Origin: Natranaerobius trueperi
Lineage (GTDB): Bacteria; Bacillota; Natranaerobiia; Natranaerobiales; Natranaerobiaceae
Assembly: GCF_002216005.1 (NCBI RefSeq)
Contig: NZ_NIQC01000026.1
Coordinates: 1-39,281, forward strand
Direction: 5' to 3'
DNA: 39,281 nt
The notes under the pieces are model-generated. The model ran no database searches, had not been told where the DNA came from, and saw only the letters and a list, made by a program, of their open reading frames with translations. Position numbers and translations under genes: made by a program. Positions 18,636-26,990 of this stretch are shown piece after piece. How positions within the stretch are numbered: the stretch's first letter is position 1; every line of letters begins with the position of its first letter.

Positions 18636-19985
18636 TTAAGACTTAAGTTTTTTTGTTTCAATAAAAGAGTCTAAAACTTTTTCGGCCATCTTATAATCTT
18701 CTATTGATAAAACTCCAACAGCAGCTAATATATAATGTTCATCTAAAATTACTTTAGCATCTTTAGGTGGAGTTAATTTATTAGGTTGATAACGATTTAA
18801 TAATTCTTCTAATACTTTTTCACCTGTATAATCTCTACTTAATGCTCCACCTGTTCCAATTATCCACTTAACATTGCTGAGATCTTTACCTTTAACTATT
18901 TGTTGTCTACCTGTAGGACCATATAAATATTTAATAGAACCAGCATGTCGATCCACTGCAGAAAAAACAGCAGTTTTAGTTAGTAACTTTAACAGATCTT
19001 TTTCTGATTCATTCTGAGGAAATGGTTCCCATGATGAAACAATATCATTCATTTTTTCTTTAGAAAAACCTTCTGTTATCGACTCATCCATAATATCAAT
19101 TAAGTTTAAAGCATTTCGGTACACACCAAGATCTCCTTCAACAGTGCGTTTAGCTTTCGGTTCAGGAGCTACTGTTATATCTAGCATTTCCCTTGATCCA
19201 TCTGTTACAGAATGTACATCTGTCGTAGCTCCACCTACATCAATAATCATTACATCCCCTATACGTTCTTGTAATAGTTTAGCTCCTTGCATCACTGCAC
19301 CAGGTGTTGGCATAATACTTCCTTTTACACGTTCCTTTATTTTTTCCATACCTGGTGCATGAATTATGTGTTGTTGAAATATCTTTTGTATAGCTTTTCT
19401 AGCAGGCTCTACATTAAGCTCATCTACTGTCGGATAAACATTCTCTACTGGCTCAACATATAATCCGCCATCTTCTAATATTTTTACTACTTTATCTTTA
19501 CAAGCTGTATTACCAGCATAAACTACCGGTGCTTTGACTCCACTTTTTACGAGGCGTTTTGCATTATTAACAACAGTTTTTTCCTCACCATAGTCTACTC
19601 CACCCGCTAATAAAATTATATTAGGAGAAATATTAGATAGTTTATCTATTTCTTCATCAGAGATTTTTCCTGCTGTAACTTGGTGAAGAACAGCTCCAGC
19701 ACCAAGCGCAGCCTCTCTTGCAGCCCTAGCCGTCATATCATAAACAAGACCATGAACTGTCATTTTTAGGCCACCAGCGGCACTGCTAGTAGCGTACATT
19801 TCCACATCTGAAAAAGAAATATCGGCATCTAAATCCTTTTGAGCTCTAATTAGGCCCAAAAGGACATCACCTTCCTCTACAGACGTATAGCCTTGGCCTT
19901 GGGCGGTAAGTTGTCCTTTGTCCTCGTAATGAGATACTACAGTAGTAGTACTACCTACTTCAGCTACTAATTTACCTTTCGCCAC
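18636..19985 (-). CDS. MutL/GlmL-type ATPase, probable chaperone for ornithine 4,5-aminomutase
   Basis: A member of the glutamate-mutase-associated MutL family, unrelated to mismatch-repair MutL. It has an ASKHA fold: VAEVGSTTTVVS near the start, NIILLAGGVDYGEE, MIIDVGGATTDVHSV (phosphate-2) and WIIGTGGALSRD (adenosine). Proteins of this type occur beside B12-dependent carbon-skeleton and amino mutases and are thought to help assemble or reactivate them using ATP. Its position 27 bases after oraE, last in the operon, supports that partner here. The same gene closes the ornithine cluster described in Clostridium sticklandii (often called OR-4). 449 residues; GAGGAATAA region upstream serves as ribosome-binding site. 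The activity itself is inferred. Confidence 0.85.
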   Translation of the reverse strand: MAKGKLVAEVGSTTTVVSHYEDKGQLTAQGQGYTSVEEGDVLLGLIRAQKDLDADISFSDVEMYATSSAAGGLKMTVHGLVYDMTARAAREAALGAGAVLHQVTAGKISDEEIDKLSNISPNIILLAGGVDYGEEKTVVNNAKRLVKSGVKAPVVYAGNTACKDKVVKILEDGGLYVEPVENVYPTVDELNVEPARKAIQKIFQQHIIHAPGMEKIKERVKGSIMPTPGAVMQGAKLLQERIGDVMIIDVGGATTDVHSVTDGSREMLDITVAPEPKAKRTVEGDLGVYRNALNLIDIMDESITEGFSKEKMNDIVSSWEPFPQNESEKDLLKLLTKTAVFSAVDRHAGSIKYLYGPTGRQQIVKGKDLSNVKWIIGTGGALSRDYTGEKVLEELLNRYQPNKLTPPKDAKVILDEHYILAAVGVLSIEDYKMAEKVLDSFIETKKLKS

Positions 19986-20012
19986 AATTATTCCTCCTTA
20001 CCGCTACCTTTT

Positions 20013-22217
20013 TTAATCTTCGATACCTTTCATCTTTTTAGCTAAAAAGCTTGCTACATGAATTCCTTTTGTACCTCTACCAAAACCAGCATCCATTCCA
20101 ACTTCTTTAGCTAAATCATCAGTAACCTGTGTTCCGCCTCCAACAAGAATTACTTTATCACGTATACCTTTTTCTACACATAATTGATGTAGTTTTTTCA
20201 TGTTTTGTCGGTGTACATCCCCGTGAGTGATAATAGTACTTATCAAGATAGCATCTGCATCTATTTCTATAGCTGCATCAACTACTTTTTCTATAGGCAC
20301 TGAAGTCCCTAAATATTCGGTTTTAATACCAAAGGCTTCGATACCACCATGTTTTATATCAATAATTTCTCTCATACCAACAGAATGTTCATCTTCTCCT
20401 ACTGTAGCGGATACAACCTTCATACCATTTTCAGTAACAAAATCACGAATTTCTTCTTCTGGTAGTAACTCTTCTGGTTCTGGTATATCTAACTGACTAG
20501 GGTCTATCTCATAAGGTACTTTACCTTTAACTTCAACATAAGTACCTTCAGCTTCTTGCATGACCTGTTTATGGATAACCTCTGCATCTTCCCATCCCAT
20601 TTTTTTCACCATATCAAGAGCTGTATATTCCGCTGTCCTTTCAGGTACTGGTAAGAACATAGTTAAACATGCTACACCATCTCCTGCCCACTCAACTTCA
20701 GGTAAAACTTTCTTTTCTGCTTTACGATAATCTTTAGTTTGAGTAAGTCGTTTTTCTACATTATCTTCTTCATCTAGCTCATTAATATAGGTTATCTTAT
20801 CTGGATCACACAACGTACATCCATCAACTGATTCACAAGGAGAATCCCAGTTTTCAGGTATGTTATTATATCCAAAATGTTCACACACTGGTGCAAGATA
20901 ATCATCGTCTCTTTCAACGATAGTATCAGCTCCTACACCGCTTTCAATATCTCTTTTTATACCGTCCCCGTTTCTTTCTGGATAATACCCTGAATCTACA
21001 AAGAAACCATCTTGCACTGCTTCAAAATAGCCCCCCGCTTCTATAATTTCCTCAAAAAATAATACAGCTCTTTCTTTTAATTCTCTAACTTTATCACCTA
21101 ATGCTCCATCTCGTTTTAACTCTACCATATCTTTTAATCCATCCATACCTAGAAGGGCCTGTTTAGCGGTATCTACTGCTTGAACACTAAAATGGTGCCA
21201 TGGTACATTTCTACCTTCATCTGGTGTAATTGTACTTTGAATTTCAGCTCGAGTAAGTCTACTTATTAACATGTTTAAAACATGTGTAACCGTGGCTTCC
21301 CTGGTGTCTGATTCAATATATTTAGTATTCATTTGAGCTCTAATATTATTTTTAGGAAATAACTCTCTCAAAGCTACCGCATATGGTAAATCTAAGGTTA
21401 AAGCTGGTGCAGGTGGTGCTGTTGGCGGCACACTACTTAACGCAATCATTTCATCAGGCATACCAACTTGTTTTGAAAATGCTGTATTGATTGCGTGTTG
21501 AACCATTAATTCAGGCATTACTTTCCACGCTTCTCTTGCGGTAGCATTAGCATTGTGTGCTCCATCAATTTGTAGCATCCCTACAGATTTCATTAGATTT
21601 TTAGCAACAGCCGCATCAACTACAGAACGAACCATATTCACATTTCTATATAACACATTATACTGTGGATCTTGGTGTGCTCCATTAACACCTTCTTCAG
21701 CAAATAATAGAGCTACTTCCGGACCTGCGACACCACTAACATATGAATGTAAATTTATAGGTCTATCAACCTCTTCTTCTATTACATCTAAGGCTTTTCT
21801 AGTAGCTCTTAATTGCTTTCTTGAAATTGGGATACCCCCGACGCCTTCTGGAGTACCTTCAATCAAACCATCAAAATGGCTTTGACCTGCTGTTCTAATC
21901 ACCATCATGTGATCAGCACCATGCCAAGCAGCCATTCGCATTCTCCGTACATCATCTTCAAATCGTCCTGAAGCTATTTCTGAAGTTATTACACAATCCG
22001 GTTGTGGATCTATTTCATTGAAACTTCTAGCTGCAGGTAAAGGTTCACTGTTCTTTAACGATTCAGAAACTTGCTTATATTCAAAAGGTCCAATTTGAAT
22101 AGGTCCTTGTTGTTTTCGCCAGGTCCAACCTTTTCTTCTTGGACGATATTTATTTAAATCTTTAAGTATATCTTCTACATCTAATTTTTCTTCCGGGCTA
22201 AAGTGATTGTTACTCAT
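20013..22217 (-). CDS. oraE: D-ornithine 4,5-aminomutase, large subunit OraE
   Basis: Adenosylcobalamin- and PLP-dependent aminomutase that moves the terminal amino group of D-ornithine to C4, giving 2,4-diaminopentanoate. The N-terminal TIM-barrel binds substrate and PLP. The C-terminal Rossmann domain carries the base-off B12 motif EDEHSVG, with His611 as the expected cobalt ligand. Lys622 (IDIKHGG), 11 residues on, matches the spacing of the His618/Lys629 pair known in the C. sticklandii enzyme. The cobalamin loops ILISTIITHG and ILVGGGTQV follow. 734 residues is full length. A CxxxxxxCxxC cluster (CESVDGCTLC, about 445-454) lies between the domains. Its ATG overlaps the oraS stop by one base. 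Confidence 0.95.
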   Translation of the reverse strand: MSNNHFSPEEKLDVEDILKDLNKYRPRRKGWTWRKQQGPIQIGPFEYKQVSESLKNSEPLPAARSFNEIDPQPDCVITSEIASGRFEDDVRRMRMAAWHGADHMMVIRTAGQSHFDGLIEGTPEGVGGIPISRKQLRATRKALDVIEEEVDRPINLHSYVSGVAGPEVALLFAEEGVNGAHQDPQYNVLYRNVNMVRSVVDAAVAKNLMKSVGMLQIDGAHNANATAREAWKVMPELMVQHAINTAFSKQVGMPDEMIALSSVPPTAPPAPALTLDLPYAVALRELFPKNNIRAQMNTKYIESDTREATVTHVLNMLISRLTRAEIQSTITPDEGRNVPWHHFSVQAVDTAKQALLGMDGLKDMVELKRDGALGDKVRELKERAVLFFEEIIEAGGYFEAVQDGFFVDSGYYPERNGDGIKRDIESGVGADTIVERDDDYLAPVCEHFGYNNIPENWDSPCESVDGCTLCDPDKITYINELDEEDNVEKRLTQTKDYRKAEKKVLPEVEWAGDGVACLTMFLPVPERTAEYTALDMVKKMGWEDAEVIHKQVMQEAEGTYVEVKGKVPYEIDPSQLDIPEPEELLPEEEIRDFVTENGMKVVSATVGEDEHSVGMREIIDIKHGGIEAFGIKTEYLGTSVPIEKVVDAAIEIDADAILISTIITHGDVHRQNMKKLHQLCVEKGIRDKVILVGGGTQVTDDLAKEVGMDAGFGRGTKGIHVASFLAKKMKGIED

Positions 22218-22570
22218 TATTTATCACCCCCAAAAATCGCCAAAGTATCATTCCAGTACTTACCATCAGCTAAAGCTCTTCCTGCTTCCTTGATTGTAAT
22301 ATCGTGTTTTTCAGCAATTTTTAATACCACATGTCCTGCTCCTTTTGACAAAAGTTCCTTTTTAACACATTTATCGACTATCGCTTTTGCTTCTAAACTA
22401 TCAAAACCCATACGTAATAAAACTGAACGCTCAATAGAAGGTGAAGTATGTTTTTTTGATAAATCAACTAGAGGTTCTACCACCTGATTAGCAAGATCCC
22501 AAAATTTTTCTTCTAATTCTCTTTCACTTAACTCTTTCAGATGTTTACTTCTTGTTTCAAATTCAGACAC
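22217..22570 (-). CDS. oraS: D-ornithine 4,5-aminomutase, small subunit OraS
   Basis: Small helical subunit required with OraE for the mutase reaction. The 117-residue protein contains WDLANQVVEPLVDLSKKHTS, RSVLLRMGFDSLEAKAIVD and a conserved C-terminal GRALADGKYW. The start is GTG at 22570 (MSEFETRSK), preceded by GGAGGAGGGG; the longer open frame from 22591 would put that ribosome-binding site inside the gene. Its stop overlaps the oraE ATG (TAATG), which would keep subunit amounts matched. Confidence 0.92.
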   Translation of the reverse strand: MSEFETRSKHLKELSERELEEKFWDLANQVVEPLVDLSKKHTSPSIERSVLLRMGFDSLEAKAIVDKCVKKELLSKGAGHVVLKIAEKHDITIKEAGRALADGKYWNDTLAIFGGDK

Positions 22571-22593
22571 AATAACCCCTCCTCCTGTCACTC

Positions 22594-24003
22594 TTAGGAA
22601 ATTTGATCAAAGAGCTTTGATACTTTTTCTGTAGAGATATTCAACTCCTCAGCTAAAAACTTTAGTTCACTATCTTTAAGGTTTTCTACACCGGTTTTTT
22701 TCTTAACATTTTTTAGGTAAGATGCTCGTAGTTTATCAACATCTACCTCTCTTGCTTGAATTTGCTCTGGTTTTTCAGGAATTACAATTCTTTCTCCAGG
22801 TCTATCAGTCTCAGGATTTCCTCTTGTGATTTCAACACCATTCTCTTCAGCAAAAGTTAGTTGTGCGTAAGGGTGTTTTCCAGCACTTGTATATTCTGTT
22901 TCTTGAACTACTAAGACTTCATTTTCATCCATAGTTTGTGCAATTTCAAAAGCTGCTGCTAAACTAGTGTTTCCTGCAGGACCTCGCTCTAGGCCGTCTA
23001 ATTGAGCTAGGGCTTCTGTAATATAGAATACTTCACCTTGCGTAACAGTGACATATCTATCTATATATCTTAATGGTCTTGCTGCACTACGTGGTACATC
23101 TGACCTATCGGGCCAAGTAGAGAAAGGCATACCAAAACCAGTATGTCCTGTTGTAAAGGATTTTTTATTAAAATCTTTGTCACTTGCCATGTGTAAACCA
23201 GTTAGGTCAACACTAGCTCCAATAATCTGAGTTTCATCACAACCTGCCTTTAATAGTCCTCTAGCAGTACCAGTTAAATTTCCGCCACCTGCATTTGTTA
23301 CAATCACAGCATCTGGTTCTCTACCAGTCTGTCGTTCAGTTTGTTCAGCAAGTTCATAACCTAAAGTTTCAACACCCGCAATACCAAAAGGTGTATACAG
23401 AGATGCATTAAAATAACCCGTTTCTTCTAATAAATTTAAAAATTCGTAAAAAAGTTCTGGACCCACAGTTAGTTGAACAACTTCTGCACCATACGATTCA
23501 CATTTTCTTCCTTTTTCAAGAATCTCCGGCTGTCCACGATAACGTGAATCAAAAACTTCTTGTACTACAATACAATCTAGTCCTCTCATTGCAGCCTGGG
23601 ATGCAACTGCAGCACCATAGTTCCCACTGGTAGCTGAAATTAAGCCTTTATAACCATTCATTTTAGCATGATAAGCTGAAACACTACCCCTTCTTGCTTT
23701 AAAACTTCCAGATGGATTACAAGCTTCATCCTTTATAAAAATTCTCGCACCTTTCCCCGCTGGAGCCAACTGCCTCGCTAAATTAGTAATATTCTTCAAT
23801 TCTATCAGTGGTGTATTTCCTATTCCAGTTTCTTTTTGTATATCTTGTACTTCTTCTAGACTATAACCTACTTCTTCCATCATTGCTTCATAATCAAACT
23901 CTATAGGAGTTTTTTCAAACTTTTGATAATCAATGCCAATCGCTTTTTTCATAATCTCACCTTTACGTTCCATCACTGCTTCAAAACTTTTAGAATTATC
24001 CAC
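22594..24003 (-). CDS. ortB: 2-amino-4-oxopentanoate thiolase, PLP subunit OrtB
   Basis: With OrtA it cleaves 2-amino-4-oxopentanoate with CoA to acetyl-CoA and alanine. Fold-type II PLP domain: the cofactor lysine is K102 in NPSGSFKARR, and a glycine-rich phosphate loop (VTNAGGGNLTG) follows. It resembles threonine synthases, but context and overall sequence fit OrtB. 469 residues. The GTG at 24003 overlaps the end of ortA by eight bases. An internal ATG at 23952 with GGTGAG before it could give a shorter product, so the exact start is uncertain. Confidence 0.92.
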   Translation of the reverse strand: MDNSKSFEAVMERKGEIMKKAIGIDYQKFEKTPIEFDYEAMMEEVGYSLEEVQDIQKETGIGNTPLIELKNITNLARQLAPAGKGARIFIKDEACNPSGSFKARRGSVSAYHAKMNGYKGLISATSGNYGAAVASQAAMRGLDCIVVQEVFDSRYRGQPEILEKGRKCESYGAEVVQLTVGPELFYEFLNLLEETGYFNASLYTPFGIAGVETLGYELAEQTERQTGREPDAVIVTNAGGGNLTGTARGLLKAGCDETQIIGASVDLTGLHMASDKDFNKKSFTTGHTGFGMPFSTWPDRSDVPRSAARPLRYIDRYVTVTQGEVFYITEALAQLDGLERGPAGNTSLAAAFEIAQTMDENEVLVVQETEYTSAGKHPYAQLTFAEENGVEITRGNPETDRPGERIVIPEKPEQIQAREVDVDKLRASYLKNVKKKTGVENLKDSELKFLAEELNISTEKVSKLFDQIS

Positions 24004-24313
24004 CGTAACCCACCCCTTTCATATAAGAGCGTAATTCTTTACCTATGGTTAAAAGTTCTTTAGGTGGTACGCCAAAATCATGATGATAACCTGGAGAAAT
24101 AGAGACTAATGTTCCTGTCACTTTTCTACCAATAACTGTTTCAATTTGAACTTCATCTCCAATTTCACCTTGCTTATCATCTAGAAAACCTTTTACCCAC
24201 ATTTCTAAAGGCACTTCTTTGGTATCTTCTGGTAAACTATCAGGACGTTCTTGTGGAGATAAAATCAGTTTTTTAATTTGTACCCAATCACCTTTAAAGG
24301 CTGTTCTACTCAT
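23996..24313 (-). CDS. ortA: 2-amino-4-oxopentanoate thiolase, small subunit OrtA
   Basis: Small partner of OrtB, 105 residues. The N-terminus contains GDWVQIKKLILSPQERP, and a beta-rich end (VQIETVIGRKVTGTLVSI) resembles other OrtA proteins. No cofactor motif is visible. It lies six bases after ord and overlaps ortB, so the three are a coupled unit. Confidence 0.9.
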   Translation of the reverse strand: MSRTAFKGDWVQIKKLILSPQERPDSLPEDTKEVPLEMWVKGFLDDKQGEIGDEVQIETVIGRKVTGTLVSISPGYHHDFGVPPKELLTIGKELRSYMKGVGYGG

Positions 24314-24319
24314 TTATAT

Positions 24320-25357
24320 CTACCTCCCCATAATTTTTCTAATATCTCCCATTATAGCTCTCGGTATAGGAAGATCCTTCATAGAAACAACTCCCGAACT
24401 TGCCTCAATAACATGAGGGATCATATTAACTGCAGTTGCAATTGTCCCAACTCCACCAGGTATTTCAGGACTAATTGACATATTCACTCCTGGAGTTCCG
24501 TTTATAGTAATATAATCTCCTGTATCAATCCCTTCTTTGTGTGGATGAATTTGTTGAGGATGTTCTAATACAATAACTTCCTTTCCATCCTTAATTCCTT
24601 TTCCTATGTGGTTACAACCAGCTACCATTCCTGGCTCTACCTTTACATGTTCAGTCTCTCGATAAGTCTCAGAAATAATAGGTTCTCTAGTCTCTTCAAC
24701 ACTGTCTAATTCTAATCCAAGGGCATCAGCAACCATGTTAATACTTTCAGGAAAACCTACATGGCCAACTATACTCCCTTCTTTTAAACCCTTATTAAAT
24801 TGTTCTACTGTTGTTCCTACCCCTTGTGTTTTCATAACAGATTCTCCAAAAGGCGATAGGTCATTAACCCTTGAGGCCTTGATTGAGTCAACATCAATAC
24901 AACCGCCTGTTAATGTTAAGATCAGGGTATCTAGAACAAATCCTGGATTAACCCCAGTTCCTAACACAGTAACACCATTATCTTTAGCTATTTCATCCAT
25001 CTGTTTAGCTAGTTCTGTTTCTCTAACATGAGGATAAGCCATTTCCTCGGCTATTGAAATTACATTTACACCTTGCTCGATTACTTCTTTGATTTTCGGA
25101 AAAGCATCCTTAGTAAAAGAGGTTGAGGCTTGCAAAACTAAATCTGGTTTTTGTTCTTTGATTTCAGTTGTGATGTCATTACTAATTTTAACCCCTAATT
25201 GTTCTCTTCCTAGAACTTCTCCTATATCTTTACCAGCCATTTTTGGTCTTCTAACAACTACACCTACTAAATCGAAGCCTTCTTTGTCTAACAGCATTTT
25301 AGCCATGCCTGAACCCATAGCTCCAAGACCTTGTACTATAACTCTGATATTTTCCAT
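24320..25357 (-). CDS. ord: 2,4-diaminopentanoate dehydrogenase Ord
   Basis: NAD(P)-dependent oxidative deaminase that converts 2,4-diaminopentanoate to 2-amino-4-oxopentanoate with release of ammonia. The N-terminal Rossmann fold VQGLGAMGSGMAKMLL (about 8-23) belongs to the dihydrodipicolinate-reductase-like group. VTVLGTGVNPGFVLDTL is a conserved mid-protein block. 345 residues. AAGGAGG lies before the ATG. As first gene of the operon it follows the sigma-54 promoter at 25404-25420. Confidence 0.93.
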   Translation of the reverse strand: MENIRVIVQGLGAMGSGMAKMLLDKEGFDLVGVVVRRPKMAGKDIGEVLGREQLGVKISNDITTEIKEQKPDLVLQASTSFTKDAFPKIKEVIEQGVNVISIAEEMAYPHVRETELAKQMDEIAKDNGVTVLGTGVNPGFVLDTLILTLTGGCIDVDSIKASRVNDLSPFGESVMKTQGVGTTVEQFNKGLKEGSIVGHVGFPESINMVADALGLELDSVEETREPIISETYRETEHVKVEPGMVAGCNHIGKGIKDGKEVIVLEHPQQIHPHKEGIDTGDYITINGTPGVNMSISPEIPGGVGTIATAVNMIPHVIEASSGVVSMKDLPIPRAIMGDIRKIMGR

Positions 25358-25403
25358 TGAAAAACCTCCTTAAAAAATTACTATTTATCACCTAATTAAT
25401 ATA

Positions 25404-25420
25404 TGCAATTTTCATTCCAA
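25404..25420 (-). promoter_or_regulatory. Sigma-54 (-24/-12) promoter of the ornithine operon
   Basis: On the minus strand the sequence TTGGAATGAAAATTGCA carries GG (25418-25417) and GC (25406-25405) with exactly ten bases between them. It matches TTGGCAC-N5-TTGCA apart from two positions in the -24 element. It lies about 50 bases before the ord ATG. The gene immediately upstream encodes a sigma-54 activator. Confidence 0.8.
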
Positions 25421-25488
25421 CGAAACTATCTAAAAAAATACAGAATATTAAGGGAAATTTTTGTTTTCTGTTTGACATGAACCTCAAA

Positions 25489-25530
25489 TATGTAAAATTA
25501 TTTTTCTTTGTGTAAAATGATTTTTACACA
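25489..25530. promoter_or_regulatory. Upstream activator-like sites, two 22-bp elements 20 bp apart
   Basis: Site 2 (25509-25530) is a perfect palindrome with arms TGTGTAAAA and TTTTACACA around TGAT. Site 1 (25489-25510) keeps the left arm (TATGTAAAA) and spacer, but its right arm is poor. They begin 20 bases apart, two helical turns, and their centres lie about 80 and 100 bases upstream of the -24 element. That is where enhancer-binding proteins bind. Binding by the adjacent regulator is inferred. Confidence 0.65.
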
Positions 25531-25553
25531 CCATTTGTTTTATAATAGTTTTA

Positions 25554-26966
25554 TTAATCCTGTACTAAATCAAATTTCTTAAGTTTATACTGTAATGCTT
25601 GACGAGTTAAACCCAAACTCTCAGCTGCTTTAGAAACATTTTTATTATTTTCTTTTAATGCTTTTTGTATATGATATCTTTCCACATTTTCTAATCTTTT
25701 AGATAGAGTTTCTTCAATCAAATTTCTTTCACACAAACATTTTTCTATGTTATTCTCAGCTTGTCCTTTGGAACTTAATCTTTGTTTTAAAATGTATGGT
25801 ATATGCTCAAAAGAAATAGTTTCATTCTCTTCTATAACATTCATAGCACCTTCTATAGCATGTTCTAATTCTCTTATATTACCCGGCCAACTATAAGTTT
25901 CAAATTGATCTAAAAGCGAAGGATCAATTCCTAACACAGTTTTATTAAATTTATACTGATATTTTTTTAAAAAATAATTCACTAATGGGAATATATCATC
26001 CTTTCTATCTCGCAAAGGTGGTAAATATAGATTAACTACACTCAGCCTATAGTATAAATCTGTACGCATTTCTCCTTTTTCTACAGCTTCCAATGGGTCA
26101 GTATTCATTGTAGCTATTACCTTAACATCAGCTTTTTGAGTCTCCTGCCCTCCTAATGGTCGTATTTCGCCTTCTTCTACAACCCTCAATAATTTTGCTT
26201 GAAGATGAAGTGGTAAGGTGTGAATCTCATCTAATAACAGCGTCCCCTTATGAGCTTGTTGGAACAAACCAGGCCTATTTACAGCCCCTGTAAAACTACC
26301 TTTTACTGTACCAAATAGAATTCCTTCAATAAGTTCTGCAGGTAAAGCAGCACAATTCTGGGCTATAAAAGGACCTTTATTTCTTCTACTATCATTATGT
26401 AGTTTTCTTGCAAAAAGTTCTTTGCCTGTCCCTGTTTCCCCATAAATCAGAACATTAGACGGAGTATTAGAAACTTTTTCTGTGTGTTCTAAAAGTTGTA
26501 TTATTTTCTCACTCTTTCCTATTATATTGGTATATTCCCTTCTAAACTGATCTTCATTTTCTTCTATACTAACTTTTTGTCGTAATTGCGAAATTTCTTC
26601 AGACATTTCTTTTAATTCAGTAACATCTTTTGCTATTTCACAAGCACCTACCACTTTTCCATTCAACTCTATGGGGTAAGTACTATTAATTGTCATGACT
26701 TGCTTGCCTGTAATTGTTAGATAAGTTTGTAACCTATTCTTTATTGATGTTTCATATTTTAAAACTTTTAACAAAGTACTAGTTTCAGTGCTAAGTCCCG
26801 GAAACACATCTAGTAAGGGTTTTTCTATTACTTGTTCTGGATCTAACCCTTCTAGTTTAGACATCCGGTTATTGTAAAAAATTGAACGCCCATGAATATC
26901 TATAACATGTACACCTTCCTCTAAGTTATCTAAAATCTTTTTATAAATGGCAACAGGTGTTTTCAA
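25554..26966 (-). CDS. Sigma-54-dependent enhancer-binding regulator (PAS-AAA+-Fis, RocR-like)
   Basis: Transcription activator that remodels sigma-54 RNA polymerase by ATP hydrolysis. A PAS sensor covers about residues 6-118. A short coiled coil links it to the AAA+ domain (about 145-375), with Walker A GETGTGKE (176-183), loop 1 GSFTGA (223-228, where GAFTGA is commoner) and Walker B GTLLLDEIH (241-249). A C-terminal Fis-type helix-turn-helix is NVSKAAESLGLTRQALQYKL. There is no receiver domain, so it senses a ligand rather than a kinase. Position directly before the sigma-54 promoter and paired sites makes the ornithine operon its likely target, with ornithine or a product as a plausible effector. 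Start is TTG at 26966 after GAGGGGGG. Confidence 0.93.
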   Translation of the reverse strand: MKTPVAIYKKILDNLEEGVHVIDIHGRSIFYNNRMSKLEGLDPEQVIEKPLLDVFPGLSTETSTLLKVLKYETSIKNRLQTYLTITGKQVMTINSTYPIELNGKVVGACEIAKDVTELKEMSEEISQLRQKVSIEENEDQFRREYTNIIGKSEKIIQLLEHTEKVSNTPSNVLIYGETGTGKELFARKLHNDSRRNKGPFIAQNCAALPAELIEGILFGTVKGSFTGAVNRPGLFQQAHKGTLLLDEIHTLPLHLQAKLLRVVEEGEIRPLGGQETQKADVKVIATMNTDPLEAVEKGEMRTDLYYRLSVVNLYLPPLRDRKDDIFPLVNYFLKKYQYKFNKTVLGIDPSLLDQFETYSWPGNIRELEHAIEGAMNVIEENETISFEHIPYILKQRLSSKGQAENNIEKCLCERNLIEETLSKRLENVERYHIQKALKENNKNVSKAAESLGLTRQALQYKLKKFDLVQD

Positions 26967-26990
26967 ATTTAACCCCCCTCTTGTCGCTTA

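Noticed and set aside
18636-19985. Mismatch-repair MutL
   Set aside because: The sequence is an ASKHA-type glutamate-mutase MutL family protein with no GHKL ATPase motifs; only the name is shared.
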